A stretch of 64,000 nucleotides of DNA from CAYRUD01 sp964427425 (GCA_964427425.1 CAYRUD010000014.1:434001-498000), one strand, 5' to 3'; positions 1 through 9,895 are shown, counted from the first letter of the stretch. Translations and numbers: made by a program. Notes: generated from the sequence alone by a model not told the origin.

Positions 1-1
1 A

Positions 2-280
2 CTCTATCGCAATGATTTGCAATTTCCATCCCTTTCAAAAGATGCAGCAGAGTATCTCCTTGAAAAGAAAATTCTCTCTTTAGGAGTAGACACCTTATCT
101 CCTGATGCTGCAACAAGTGACTTTCCTGTTCACAAAATTCTTTTAAGGAATGATGTTTTTATCATTGAGAACCTAGCACTCTTCGCTCCTCTTCCTACTC
201 AGGGGGCTTTACTGGGTGTTTTTCCTATGCAACTTCAAGGATCAACTGAGGCCCCCTCTCGAGTCTTAGCGTTTTATTGA
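2..280 (+). CDS. Cyclase family protein (kynurenine formamidase-like), 3' fragment
   Basis: The reading frame is already open at the left edge of the window, so only about the last 92 residues are present. The visible part carries the C-terminal signature of the cyclase/arylformamidase family (PF04199): a GVDTLSPD segment, then FPVHKILLRNDVFIIENL, then a proline-rich stretch leading to the final beta strand. Family members are metal-dependent hydrolases of amide or ester bonds, such as N-formylkynurenine. The HxGTHxD metal motif would lie upstream, outside the window, so activity cannot be judged. The stop overlaps the 3' end of the convergent next gene by about 15 bases. Confidence 0.8.
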   Translation, partial: LYRNDLQFPSLSKDAAEYLLEKKILSLGVDTLSPDAATSDFPVHKILLRNDVFIIENLALFAPLPTQGALLGVFPMQLQGSTEAPSRVLAFY

Positions 281-1384
281 AGCGATCTTTTGGCTTAATT
301 CAAGGGATCTCTCTAATAATCCCTTTAGAAGCTCCTTATCAACTCGCACTTCAGTTTTTGATCCAGGCTCTTCTACAGCATGTTTTTTTTGGCACTCGAT
401 ATAGATAGAAAGAAGTTCCAAATAGGTTTCTTTCAGTTTCTTAGCCTCTTCAGCTGTTAATGAGAGGAGCTTTTGATCGGATAAGAACTGAATTCTATCA
501 TCAATTGAACGAGGCAATTTCTGAAGAAATGTGTAGGCTTCTTCTTCTGTGAGCGTTTGCAGGTGCCTGATAATCTGAAGAGCGATACTATATTGGATGG
601 AACGAATCGCGCCGTATTTGACTCCCTTAATATCCACTCCATTGTAAAAGACAATGCCCTCTTTTACGTCGACAAACGTATTCTTTTGTGTCCCATGAGG
701 CTCGCCTTTTAAGTCTTTAGTTAAAGTCTTAAAAGAGTATGAAACAAAATCATTTTTGAATTTCTTCAATTCAAACTTTTTAAATACTACCTCTTTTATA
801 AAAGCTACTTTGTAAGCATTGAAAATCTGTTGACTGCCTTCGATGAGGAGAGCGTCTAATGGTCTTGTTGGAATAACTCGACTAATTTTACTCTCGTAAT
901 AGGCTGAAAGAAGATCTCTTGCATTGTTATTCGCGATGTCTTTGACTTCAATCGAGGGAAAGATGATAGATTGAGCCTCTTTTTGCTCTTCTATGGCTTT
1001 TTGAAAAAGCCCTTGTATTTTCTTTGCTTTTTCGTTGCTGCCGTTGGATATAATAATGAGTTCTGTTGGTGAAAGATCAGTCCCTTTTTCAAAACGACCG
1101 TCGCTTCCAGTGGTCGCAAAGGCAAGCTGTGGTAGGTCTAATTCTTGTTCTGTAGATTGTATAGTATTAAGTTGACGTTTGATCCATAACGAAACTTTAT
1201 CTAAAGCGCCTTGAGTTGTTGACTCAAGTTTTATCTTAAATATTTTATGGGATAAGTCTTTATCTCGTTCGGTTTCTTGCGGCTCCTCATTGGCAATTGA
1301 AAGATTCGATAATTTATCTGAAGCTTCGTCTATAGATTCTTCTGAGCCAGGCTCTGTTCGAATAGTCCGGCGGAACTTCTTCAT
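266..1384 (-). CDS. Nucleotidyltransferase-like protein (GlnE/DUF294-type fold suspected)
   Basis: A 372-residue soluble protein with no signal peptide. Around residues 110-130 it has a GSDGRFEKGTDLSP segment, which resembles the GSxGRxE nucleotide-binding loop of DUF294, GlnE and GlnD-type nucleotidyltransferases. The usual DxD metal pair appears replaced (SPTE), so catalysis may be lost. The C-terminal third (YGAIRSIQYSIALQIIRHL, then a helix with LTAEEAKKLKETYLELLSIYIECQ) resembles the helical partner domain of DUF294 and GlnE proteins. The function is unknown. The fold assignment is inferred from motif likeness only. The gene stands alone and is convergent with the cyclase fragment. Confidence 0.6.
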   Translation of the reverse strand: MKKFRRTIRTEPGSEESIDEASDKLSNLSIANEEPQETERDKDLSHKIFKIKLESTTQGALDKVSLWIKRQLNTIQSTEQELDLPQLAFATTGSDGRFEKGTDLSPTELIIISNGSNEKAKKIQGLFQKAIEEQKEAQSIIFPSIEVKDIANNNARDLLSAYYESKISRVIPTRPLDALLIEGSQQIFNAYKVAFIKEVVFKKFELKKFKNDFVSYSFKTLTKDLKGEPHGTQKNTFVDVKEGIVFYNGVDIKGVKYGAIRSIQYSIALQIIRHLQTLTEEEAYTFLQKLPRSIDDRIQFLSDQKLLSLTAEEAKKLKETYLELLSIYIECQKKHAVEEPGSKTEVRVDKELLKGLLERSLELSQKIASIKR

Positions 1385-1590
1385 GTAAATTAATTACATG
1401 ATAGGGAGGGCAAGAGATGATGTGCATGCTACACATTTTTTACTCCAGTCTTTTATTAATACTTCATGCTTTATGAGTATCAATTATTTTATTTAACAGG
1501 CAAGCAAGCAGGTATTATAGGTGGGAGTAATTAATAATTTAATGTGTTTGCGATCTAAAGTTTTTTATTATCGAGTACGTGGGTTGATAA

Positions 1591-2334
1591 CTAATTGTTG
1601 ATAAGGGATATCAGCTCTTGAAATAAAGTAGTCTGTTCTACTTCAAATTGTGTGAGTAGAGGGAGAATTGGTGATGTCTGCATGTGAAAGTGGCGGCAGT
1701 TATACTCCGGATGAACTCCTGAGAGAATGGCAAACCCCTTTCCGATTGAGCAGCGAATAATAGCAGCTGGCCTTTTATCTACATCGCTATAGCGGGCAAG
1801 AATCTCAACTGTTGGATACTCTTCTGCATTCTCAAAAAAGCAGCCTCCATTGAAATAAGCGTATGAACGTGTGTGTGTGAAGTGCTTTTCGGAAAGATCG
1901 AGGGTAGCAAGAGCTGTTCCTTTCTCAGTTTCGTAACAAAATGAGCCTTTTTTGTAGACAGGTCCCCTTGCGATGCCAGGAAAGAATTGAAGCTCACGGC
2001 TTTCAACAACTTCTAATGGGCCATCTTTATCAAAATCAATTTGAGTACTGCCGTAATATGCTCCTGCGCAGATGCCAAAATAGGTGCCACCATTTTCTAC
2101 AAAAGAGCGAATGCTGGCATTGGCTTTTCCTCGGAGCGCTCTATCATAGGGGATATCTCTTCCGCCAGGAATGAAGAGAGCTATCGCCTCATCATGCCAA
2201 GAATCATTTTCATGAAGCTCTGACTTGTTGATGAAGCGATAGTGATCTACTCCCTCTTTCTTAAGGGAGTGTGTGAGCGATCTTATGCAGCGAGGGCTTG
2301 TTCCTTCGTCTTTATAGATGAGTAATTTTTTCAT
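1591..2334 (-). CDS. BPL_N-domain (glutamine amidotransferase-like) protein, biotin-linked
   Basis: A 247-residue protein matching the class I glutamine-amidotransferase-like domain found at the N-terminus of eukaryotic biotin-protein ligases (BPL_N, PF09825). Motifs seen: FIPGGRDIPY near residues 54-63, and the nucleophile elbow GICAGAYYGS near residue 87-96, where the Cys is the expected nucleophile. The catalytic BirA-type ligase domain is absent. Its first codons overlap the end of bioY by 23 bases on the same strand, so the pair is very probably one translationally coupled unit. That context supports a role in biotin use. The exact reaction of this domain is not established. Chlamydial genomes carry a similar stand-alone protein often labelled biotin protein ligase. 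Confidence 0.8.
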   Translation of the reverse strand: MKKLLIYKDEGTSPRCIRSLTHSLKKEGVDHYRFINKSELHENDSWHDEAIALFIPGGRDIPYDRALRGKANASIRSFVENGGTYFGICAGAYYGSTQIDFDKDGPLEVVESRELQFFPGIARGPVYKKGSFCYETEKGTALATLDLSEKHFTHTRSYAYFNGGCFFENAEEYPTVEILARYSDVDKRPAAIIRCSIGKGFAILSGVHPEYNCRHFHMQTSPILPLLTQFEVEQTTLFQELISLINN

Positions 2335-2896
2335 GTGTTTTTAAACATAGTGCTGCAAGGATGGCCTTTATACTATCTCCAATAATGAATGGGTATACTC
2401 CCAGCATTAAAGAATTATGAGCTCCAACAAATATTGACAGCCAGAGGGCTCCTAATGCGAGTTGGATGAGAGTTGAGCACATAAGGATAGCAAATGCCTT
2501 CACAAAATGAAAACGTCTCATTTTCTCGAAGAACAATCCAATAAAAAAGGCTTGAGCGATAAATCCAACGAGATATCCACCAGTCGGACCAATGATATGG
2601 TGAAGTCCGCCATTTCCTCCTGCGAAGACTGGAAGGCCAATAGCTCCTTCAATAATGTATGCTAAGACTGCGAGAGCGCCATTTTTGCTTCCCATTACAG
2701 CGCCAATCAACATAACTCCCAATGTTTGTCCCGTAAGAGGCACCGGTGTAAAGAAGAGCGGAATGCGAATGGTAGAGGTTAGGATAAGAAATAAGGATCC
2801 AAAAAGTATTTTTAATGATGTCGACTGTGATATCCACGCATAAAGTCCCTCAAAGGATCTTCTCGTAAATATGTCTTTTCGAGTAATTGCTTTCAT
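2312..2896 (-). CDS. bioY: BioY biotin transporter (ECF S component)
   Basis: A 194-residue integral membrane protein with about six hydrophobic segments. It has the BioY hallmarks TPVPLTGQTLGV near residues 52-63, the GxxGLPVFAGGNGG loop near residues 86-99, and GPTGGYLVGF near residues 104-113. BioY takes biotin up into the cell, alone or with ECF ATPase and EcfT subunits. No ecf genes are nearby, so it may work alone or with energising subunits encoded elsewhere. A strong ribosome-binding site, AAGGAGG, lies seven bases before the ATG and fixes the start. It overlaps the BPL_N gene, forming a biotin uptake and utilisation pair. An intracellular lifestyle that depends on host biotin fits. 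Confidence 0.93.
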   Translation of the reverse strand: MKAITRKDIFTRRSFEGLYAWISQSTSLKILFGSLFLILTSTIRIPLFFTPVPLTGQTLGVMLIGAVMGSKNGALAVLAYIIEGAIGLPVFAGGNGGLHHIIGPTGGYLVGFIAQAFFIGLFFEKMRRFHFVKAFAILMCSTLIQLALGALWLSIFVGAHNSLMLGVYPFIIGDSIKAILAALCLKTHEKITHL

Positions 2897-3102
2897 GAAA
2901 TGCCTCCTTAGCTGTTTTCTTATGGTTTAAGGCTTTCTACTATATGTATTGATATGCCCATCAAACAATGAGGTACAGGATTAAAACAGCCTATTTTGGA
3001 GGTTGATAAACTCGACTTCTAAGGCGACAAGGAAAGAGAAAGATTGCTATTTTAAACTCTTAAGTGGGTTAATTTTTCCTCGTTTCATTAAATAAAATAC
3101 AT

Positions 3103-3588
3103 ATGACGAATCTTCTTTCTTATAACTTACACTCACTTTGGCAACTTCTTTGTAGAGCTCAATCATTCGAAATAGAGGCGATCTCTCAGTTTCAAAGTTG
3201 TTCACAAGCTACTGATAGGGGAAGAGGCACAATTCTCAAGGAAGTACACGATGCCTCGTCATCTATAATCTTATATGAAGCTGGCTTCTGGGAGAGGGGA
3301 ATGGATCAGTCCATTCATTTTAAAAATGCTCTTCGGTGGACGTTTGATTTTGAGACCCCAAAAGTTCGTATAGAGCATCTAAGGTATGGGAAGAGCCATC
3401 CTGTTTTTCTTTTTGATTTGATAGCTACTTCGAATCCCCATGTACTTCAATCAATAGAGCCTCATATCTGTAAATTGGATTGTTATTCTAGCGTTATTGA
3501 ATGGGATGAAATGGTGATAACATTCATTTGCAGTGTCAAAGGAGCCCAAAAAAATATATTGAGGACCCAACGCTTCTATACTTATTAA
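3103..3588 (+). CDS. DUF6314 family protein
   Basis: A 161-residue soluble protein. The pattern matches the DUF6314 family: an early GRGT turn, ILYEAGFW, an aromatic-rich strand (ALRWTFDFE), and the diagnostic C-terminal HICKLDCYSSVIEWDE followed by a strand ending in the typical Gly-x-x-Lys/Gln-Asn turn. These proteins are predicted small beta-barrels with a conserved HxCxxDxY motif that could bind a ligand or metal. The biochemical function is unknown. It is transcribed divergently from bioY, with a 206-base shared intergenic region. The family is seen mostly in free-living bacteria, so its presence here may be by transfer (inference). Confidence 0.65.
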   Translation: MTNLLSYNLHSLWQLLCRAQSFEIEAISQFQSCSQATDRGRGTILKEVHDASSSIILYEAGFWERGMDQSIHFKNALRWTFDFETPKVRIEHLRYGKSHPVFLFDLIATSNPHVLQSIEPHICKLDCYSSVIEWDEMVITFICSVKGAQKNILRTQRFYTY

Positions 3589-3665
3589 AGACAAGGACAA
3601 GCTACTCAATTTTTTTGCACTTTCAACACCCTTTTTTTGATAAATGGTGTGTTGAACGAGCTCTA

Positions 3666-5912
3666 CTAAGCGTAGAAGGAGGTGTACTCATTGTGGTTTA
3701 ACTGATGAGCATGCAGAAATGGAATTGCTTTAGAGCTAAGAACATGTATTTTTTTTGTCGCAGGAAGATGTTCTTGAACATATGCTTTAACTTCATCAAT
3801 CCGTTCCGGATCAGTAAAAAGAATTTGTATGTCCTCTCCTAATCTCTGAGCTCCGATCACAGCTTTCTCTCCTCTGATATCACTCCTGACATGATGTAAT
3901 TGATCCTGAGTCTTTGTAAGTGATCCCCATACAATTGGGGCAGGGCTTTCAATAAATCTTCTTTCTTTTTCAGATAATTCGAGCTTATTAGATATTTGAA
4001 ATGAGTTTATAGCTTCTTCTATATACTCACGTTTTTCTTTTAATTGAGGCTTCAGTTTATTAATAAAGTTATTTAGAGAGATCGTTGTTTGGTTTTGTGG
4101 CAATGCTATCTTTGACAAGTACTCATCAGTAACAAGAATGAACCGATCTTTATTAATCCATTGTACATAGCCTTGGTGAGTATCACATACGACACCGTAT
4201 TCAGCTTCACAAATTCTGTAGACCATTCCAATAGAGTATTGGCTGTCTGAGTCATGGATTAAAGCCATCATTCCTGGAAGAGGCTCTTTATTTTGGGCTA
4301 TATCTGCGCTCTCAGGCTTCTCAGCTGGTTTAACGCCAATGAGCGCTGCATATCGCTCCCACTGCTTCGAATACTGGTTTGAGACATAAATTTCCTTAGC
4401 CCTATTTAATTTTTTTGTAAGATCCTCAATTTCATCCTCTGCAAGTCCTGCCCATTTCAGACGGATTAGTGCTATCTGAAGTCTTACTAAATTGTAGATG
4501 GGTACAGAATTATCTTTGATAATTTCGTCTAGAATATTATTGGCTCTCTGTAACTATCTTTCTTTAGTGTACATAAAGGTGTTTTTTGCTGATTGAGCGT
4601 AATCTAAAGCTCCAGCATGGTTTTCTAAAGTGACTCCAGATAATTGACTACGGTTGACTCCTTGAAGTCCCATGTGAAGCTCTCCGGTGAGGGGAGCTAT
4701 ATGATGTTTGAGAAGTTCTCCTGTCGGTATGAGGGCAGGACCCGATTCAGTCGCTTTTCTAAAAATTGGAATGAGGGATGCTGTCGATGAACCAGTAAGC
4801 CAAGTAATTCGTTTTGAAGCTAATTTGCCGTCAGATTCAATGGGTCTCCACTCTTGGGCGCTCAAAAAAATATTCCTTTTCGTCTCAAGCCATTGCTTTT
4901 TCCATGGACTCATTTTCTCATTAGTTGCTTTATTTCTCTGTGTATAGAGGAGGCTTAATTCCCTTGGTGAGTTTCCTAAGAGTCTCCTATCAAATTTATT
5001 GAAAAGCATACGAATTACTAACTCATCCGCATTTTTGAGAGAGTTTTTTAAGTTTCGTATCTCTTTTAGAGCAGGGATTTCTTGAGTGAATTTTTCGTAT
5101 TCTGCAGCAGCGATGCTCTTAGGATTTTGCTTCTTTATGCTCTTATTAAGCTGATCAACCTTTGAGATAATTTCAAATTCAATTTGTATACTCTCTTCAA
5201 ATGCTTTACGACACAAATGACTTCTGTTTGTATGTAAAAGCTCTTTGAGCACTTGAATACCATGTAAAAGCGACTCTTCTTGTTCTCGGATTGAGTGCAA
5301 CTCTTGAGGATAGGGGATGTTTGAGTAGATCGTTTTGAGCGCTTGCAGCTCTTCTTCTTCAGATAATGGCGTATCTTCATTGTTAGATTTTTCATGAAGA
5401 ATAGGTTTAGATGGTACATCTACATGCGAAGAAGTTTGAGGAAGATGATGAACGAGCTCTTGTCCTTCAACTTGATCTTTATTTTGAGAGGCGGTTGATT
5501 CGTCTTGACGCTGATATGATGAAGTATTGATTGGATTCGATGTCGTAGGTGCGATGTTTTGCAGCTTTGCTAGTGCAATTTCACGTATTTCTTTAGTCTT
5601 TCGCCACCAAGCGAAAGCTTTTTCGGCTTTTGCATCAAATCGCACGGATGCTGCATTCAATTGATCAAGATTGACCACCCTTCTCAGCTCAGGCATTTCT
5701 TCGAGATTCTGATTAATAAATTTCCATATCTCTTTAAGATCAAAACCTCCGATGCCGAAAAACTTTTGAATCTGCTCGAACAATGTAAGTGATTGATTCT
5801 GAAGATTGATGAAGACAAGTTCGCCATCTACGAGTCGAAGAAGGCAATTGACCTCCTGGCATGAATTCGAATATTTATTAAGGGCTGAAACTAATTTAGT
5901 ATTAACTTGCAT
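3666..5912 (-). pseudogene. Large hypothetical protein gene interrupted by an in-frame TAG
   Basis: One open frame of about 748 codons is broken only by a TAG at positions 4554-4556. The 5' part codes for 452 residues. The 3' part stays open in the same frame for 296 codons, of which the first 94 or so contain no ATG, GTG or TTG that looks like a start. The first ATG lies at 4271. The simplest reading is one ancestral protein of about 749 residues with a nonsense mutation, a sequencing error, or stop readthrough. Seen in the protein: a charged, helix-rich N-terminus, then a segment around residues 365-440 (LTGSSTASLIPIFRKA, PTGELLKHHIAPLTGEL, GVNRSQLSG) of a type found in some intracellular-pathogen effectors. 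Function unknown. Confidence 0.7.
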
Positions 5913-6071
5913 AAATATGCATAAAGCTCATTTAGGGTTCGTTTTTAACAATTATTATATATTCGCTTCATGTTTTTTATAAAGTTTACGGGAAAATAAT
6001 TAGAAAAAGAGCTGGGTATTCAAATTAAACAGGGAGTAATGTACAGGTAATTTTTAAAAATCGCTATCAGC

Positions 6072-7388
6072 GTGTTTCATATGAATGTAACTTCTCGCAC
6101 CGATCTGGCCTTAAGCTCGCTCTGTGATGATGAATTAGGGCATATTTTTAATTATGTAGGGGATCGAAAGACTATAGCGTCCCTTCTTGAAGTCTCCCAC
6201 CACATCAGAAAAGCCGCTGTACAAATTCAAAAAGTACGCATTCGATGTTTTTATCTTTTGAGCGTAATCTCAAAGGCAGATGCCGATGTTCGCTCCTTCT
6301 ACAAGAGTATAAGAGAGAAAAATCTAGTTCTTGTCCAATCGAGTCCTATCGACTGGGTTGAGCATAGTAGCCTCGGCTACTATGCAAACAAATCTTTATT
6401 GGAAGATGATTTCATTAACATAGAAAGCGTGCCAGATGACGAATCAGAAATAGTTGTCTTTACAGCATCCCATGCCCTTAAATCAGTTATTAAAACGAAA
6501 CAGGATCGGACTGATTCGTATGTAGTTGATATGAGGCTTACTCCAGCTTTTCTTAAGAGTTATGTAAAGCTTATAGAGACTCTTCCTTCGTCTCTTCTCT
6601 GTCACGTTTTTACACATCTAAAGGAAGACTTTATAGACGCGATGAGCCAGCAGCCACATGAGGCTCTTGATTCTATTACAATGATTTCATATCCAGAAGA
6701 TATGGCTATTCAACAAGACGAAGAGAAAGATATGTCGATTTTTAGGCTGGATAGTCTCATTGATCAGGCTAAAAAGCGAGAGGCGGGAGTACTGTCTGTT
6801 TGGCCGACGAAAGCTGAAGTGGCAATTTGTGATACGAGTAGTGGACTTTTACAATATATAGAAACTCCAAGTGGTGAGCAGGTAGTTGCACATGTGATTA
6901 TTGATAGCTCAAGCATCAATAACTGGTCTGAAATGGGCGTTCCGAAACGTCTAAGAGATGAATTGTCTACCATCGACGCATATCTTCCTGTTGCTCTTCT
7001 TATTGGAAAAAAGCAAGGAGATGCCTTATGTATCAAGATGCGCGAGCACACTTGTCGGTTTCGAATTTCACAACAAAGCGCCCTCCGTGATAGATACGGA
7101 AATTTTGAAGATCTCCTCTTAAGAGCTGTTTCTTCACATGACAGCGAGCTTATAGATACTCAAGGCTCACATATAGTTTCTCACCTTGGACTGGAAGAAA
7201 AAGAGAAGTTGAAAGAGATAGCTTTCAATCAACTTTCTGAAGAGATAAGTAGGAAAAAAGAGCTTTCAGAACTTGTTACGAGTAGGTCCTTTATTGTGCC
7301 AGATGATAAGCCGCATAACGAGGGAGAAGACTCTTCTGATGGTGTTTTTCTAGAATATTATATAGATCAAGCGTGCACAATCTCGTAA
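6072..7388 (+). CDS. Tandem F-box-like/CAAX paralogue 1
   Basis: First of eight tandem paralogues. Residues about 13-50 (LSSLCDDELGHIFNYVGD and on) match the F-box pattern, whose known role is to bind Skp1 and bring targets to an SCF ubiquitin ligase. Next comes the family block around residues 180-215 (HLKEDFIDAMSQQPHE), then QAKKREAG, then an LLIGKKQGD strand near residue 310. The protein ends CTIS, a CAAX tetrapeptide whose final Ser would favour farnesylation. The annotated start is GTG; an in-frame ATG three codons later is an alternative, and neither has a clear ribosome-binding site. The effector role is inferred from the F-box plus CAAX combination. There is no signal peptide, as expected for a type III substrate. 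Confidence 0.8.
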   Translation: MFHMNVTSRTDLALSSLCDDELGHIFNYVGDRKTIASLLEVSHHIRKAAVQIQKVRIRCFYLLSVISKADADVRSFYKSIREKNLVLVQSSPIDWVEHSSLGYYANKSLLEDDFINIESVPDDESEIVVFTASHALKSVIKTKQDRTDSYVVDMRLTPAFLKSYVKLIETLPSSLLCHVFTHLKEDFIDAMSQQPHEALDSITMISYPEDMAIQQDEEKDMSIFRLDSLIDQAKKREAGVLSVWPTKAEVAICDTSSGLLQYIETPSGEQVVAHVIIDSSSINNWSEMGVPKRLRDELSTIDAYLPVALLIGKKQGDALCIKMREHTCRFRISQQSALRDRYGNFEDLLLRAVSSHDSELIDTQGSHIVSHLGLEEKEKLKEIAFNQLSEEISRKKELSELVTSRSFIVPDDKPHNEGEDSSDGVFLEYYIDQACTIS

Positions 7389-7447
7389 TTTTATCCTAAA
7401 AGAGCGGTGATTACCGGGAAAACTAATATGACTTTATAGCCAGAGGT

Positions 7448-8581
7448 GTGATGTCTCTTACGCCAATATGTTCTTCTCTTTCTATCTTACTTAATCATGA
7501 TGATGAGTTACGGCTTGTTCTGGAATATATTGGCGACAAAAAGACTTTATCAGCTCTCTTTTTAGCATCAAAGGAGCTTCAAAGAGCTGTAGTTGACGCC
7601 CAAGTCACTCGTCTTCGCTGTTTTTGCCTTCCAACGATGATCTTTCAGGTTGATCAAGATATTCGCGCTTTTTACGAGAAAAACCAAACTCGGTTTATCA
7701 ATATAGCAACGCAAGAAGAAGAGCGAGACCCTCATTTTCAGTACGACAGAACAAAGCTTGAGGTTGCAACCTCTGAGCTCAATTCAATCATAAAAATCGA
7801 GACAGATATACCGAATGGACCTTTTGTGGATCGAAGGCTTACGCCAGAATTCATAAAAAAATATATGTATTGCTGTGAGATAGCCCCAGAGGGGAAGCTC
7901 GTCCAATTGTTTTCGCTCTTTAAAGAGGATCTAATAGACGCTTTAAGCGAACATCCAGATGAAGTAATCGATTCAATTCATATGCCTTCGTATCCTTCTT
8001 TGTTAACTGCTGATCAATGTGATAAGCATCGAACTATTTGCGATCTCCATACGTGCTTATCTGAGGCAAAAAAAAGAGAGTGTGGCGATATCTATTTAAA
8101 GCCAGTCTACGCGACTATTTCACAGGGGAAGCCTTCTGCTTTCCATAGTCCTTTAAGCCTCTCAAGTTTTTTTGTCTCAACACAAGTAACAAGCACAAGA
8201 AGTGGTAATTGGCAAGCGTTTGGAGTGCCTAGGCGATTACTTGGTACTATCCCCAGTCTCAGTGAGCTTTTTCCAGCGTCACTCTTCAATGGTATAAAAG
8301 AGGGGGATGTTCTTACATTTGCTCTTCAAGATGTTACTATTCGCCTTAGAGCAGTCCAGCTTATTCATAGCTATGGATACAGCGGCTCTTTTGAGAAACT
8401 CTTCAGATTGATCATGGATGAGAAGTCTGTTAATTGGATTTCAAGTTCACAAAGTGACGCATCCATAAATTCAGAAAACGAGAAGATAGTAAACTTTTAT
8501 CAGAAAAGTCCTCTTTGTGATGAAATAACTAATAACACTATTTTAAGAAGGTCATTTATAGAACAATTTGAAATAGATTAA
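7448..8581 (+). CDS. Tandem F-box-like paralogue 2, lacking the CAAX tail
   Basis: A 377-residue paralogue starting with an ATG preceded by AGAGGTG. The F-box-like segment is at residues about 15-52 (HDDELRLVLEYIGDKKTLSALF). The conserved middle block reads FKEDLIDALSEHPDEVIDSI near residues 160-180. The strand that reads LIGKKEGD in relatives appears here as LFNGIKEGD near residue 281. The protein stops just after the conserved RSFIE motif (ending QFEID), about 20-25 residues short of where most relatives place the Cys-a-a-X box. No continuing tail is visible in the other frames downstream, so this looks like a genuine tail-less form rather than a recent frameshift. If the family is membrane-anchored, this member should be soluble. 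Confidence 0.78.
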   Translation: MMSLTPICSSLSILLNHDDELRLVLEYIGDKKTLSALFLASKELQRAVVDAQVTRLRCFCLPTMIFQVDQDIRAFYEKNQTRFINIATQEEERDPHFQYDRTKLEVATSELNSIIKIETDIPNGPFVDRRLTPEFIKKYMYCCEIAPEGKLVQLFSLFKEDLIDALSEHPDEVIDSIHMPSYPSLLTADQCDKHRTICDLHTCLSEAKKRECGDIYLKPVYATISQGKPSAFHSPLSLSSFFVSTQVTSTRSGNWQAFGVPRRLLGTIPSLSELFPASLFNGIKEGDVLTFALQDVTIRLRAVQLIHSYGYSGSFEKLFRLIMDEKSVNWISSSQSDASINSENEKIVNFYQKSPLCDEITNNTILRRSFIEQFEID

Positions 8582-8671
8582 TCTTGATTAATCTAAATTA
8601 GACCCATTCCTTTGTAGTTTAAATTCTTGTTTGGTTAATAAAGGATTTAATAGCAAAGGAGCTAAAATCAG

Positions 8672-9895
8672 ATGCAGTTGATTGCGCCGCTTTCACTTCT
8701 TCGAGATGACGAGTTAAGTGTCGTTTTTGAATATATTGGTGATAAGAGGACTATAAGTTCTCTTTTTAAATCATCTGTTCGTCTCCAAGATCAGATTATG
8801 CGTATACAGAAAAATCGCATTCGTTGCTTTTATCTTCTTTCTCAGATTTATCATGCCGATCGATCAGTTCAAGAGTTCTATGCAAAGAGCCGAACACGGG
8901 TAAAGCTTGTTTCCTGGGTAAATACAATAGCTCCGCTCTACTACCAACTCGATCGTTCGGAATTAGAAGTGATCGCTCCGCCTTTACTCTCAATTATAAA
9001 AGCTCAGCCAAGCGATTCGGAAGGTGATATCATTGATAGGCGCATTCACCGCCTCTTTCTAAAAAAATGTCTTCGGCAAAGCGAGGTTATTTCTTACGAT
9101 TGCCTGGGACATATATTTTCTCTCATTAAAGAAGAATTTATCGACGCGTTAAGTGAACACCCTGATGAAGTTATTTCACTGATGGATGGATTAGCTCTAC
9201 CTCAGGAGCTACAAATAGAGTCTCATGAGGGGGAAGAATCCCGCTTATTGTTTGAGCTTGAGTCTATCTCTTTACAAGCACGGCAAAGAGAAGCGGGGGA
9301 GCTGTATCTTCTTCCTCTTCCTGCAAGGATAGTTCAAGAAGAAAGTCAGAGCTTATATGATGACATCACTCTTATGAATCCAATTGTTTCAAAAGAGTTC
9401 GATGGCATTTTAGTTGAGATTGAGATTTCGAGCGCAAGAAAAAAAAGCTGGTATGATGACGGTGTTCCTCTGAGAGCGCAAAATGATATTTTTCGAATCG
9501 GAAAATATCTACCAGTCTCTTTCCTGCTCGGAAAAAAAGAAGGTGATGCCATTCATCATGGTACAACACGGTTTACGATTTGTCAGTCTCGCCACGCATT
9601 TGGCTCATCTGACATCTTCGAATCATTGCTTAAAAAAATTCTCGAGGATGAAGTAAATACGCCGCCCTCTCCAATAGGCTATGAGCCTCAACTATTACAT
9701 CAAAATACGCAAAAGATAAAGCAAAAAGCTCTTGGCGCTCTTTGTGCTGAATTGAATCGAGCGAAATCGTTACAAGAAAAATCAAAAGAGCGATCGTTTA
9801 TAGAAAATACAGAACTTATTTCAGATGAAGAGACAATACCACAAGAAGAGGCAGATCTCTTGAATTGTTTTAAGAATGGATGTGCCATCATTTAG
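8672..9895 (+). CDS. Tandem F-box-like/CAAX paralogue 3
   Basis: A 407-residue paralogue with a good ribosome-binding site (AAGGAG). The F-box-like region is at residues 5-45 (LSLLRDDELSVVFEYIGDKRTISSLFKSS). It is followed by the family's QKNRIRCFYLL helix, the IKEEFIDALSEHPDEV block near residues 155-170, ARQREAGELYL near 208, and LLGKKEGD near residue 286. The extreme C-terminus is FKNGCAII, a CAAX box, with a basic residue just upstream. The F-box is known to couple substrates to Skp1-Cul1. The rest of the protein has no recognised enzyme domain and may be the target-binding part (inference). Confidence 0.8.
   Translation: MQLIAPLSLLRDDELSVVFEYIGDKRTISSLFKSSVRLQDQIMRIQKNRIRCFYLLSQIYHADRSVQEFYAKSRTRVKLVSWVNTIAPLYYQLDRSELEVIAPPLLSIIKAQPSDSEGDIIDRRIHRLFLKKCLRQSEVISYDCLGHIFSLIKEEFIDALSEHPDEVISLMDGLALPQELQIESHEGEESRLLFELESISLQARQREAGELYLLPLPARIVQEESQSLYDDITLMNPIVSKEFDGILVEIEISSARKKSWYDDGVPLRAQNDIFRIGKYLPVSFLLGKKEGDAIHHGTTRFTICQSRHAFGSSDIFESLLKKILEDEVNTPPSPIGYEPQLLHQNTQKIKQKALGALCAELNRAKSLQEKSKERSFIENTELISDEETIPQEEADLLNCFKNGCAII

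Noticed and set aside
2897..3102. A BirA-type or other biotin operator upstream of bioY
   Set aside because: No clear inverted repeat of the expected form was found in the 206-base intergenic region.
3589..3665. Inverted repeat (TTCAACACC/GGTGTGTTGAA) between convergent genes as a terminator
   Set aside because: The arms do not pair cleanly because of two extra bases, and the T run falls in the loop, so support is too weak.
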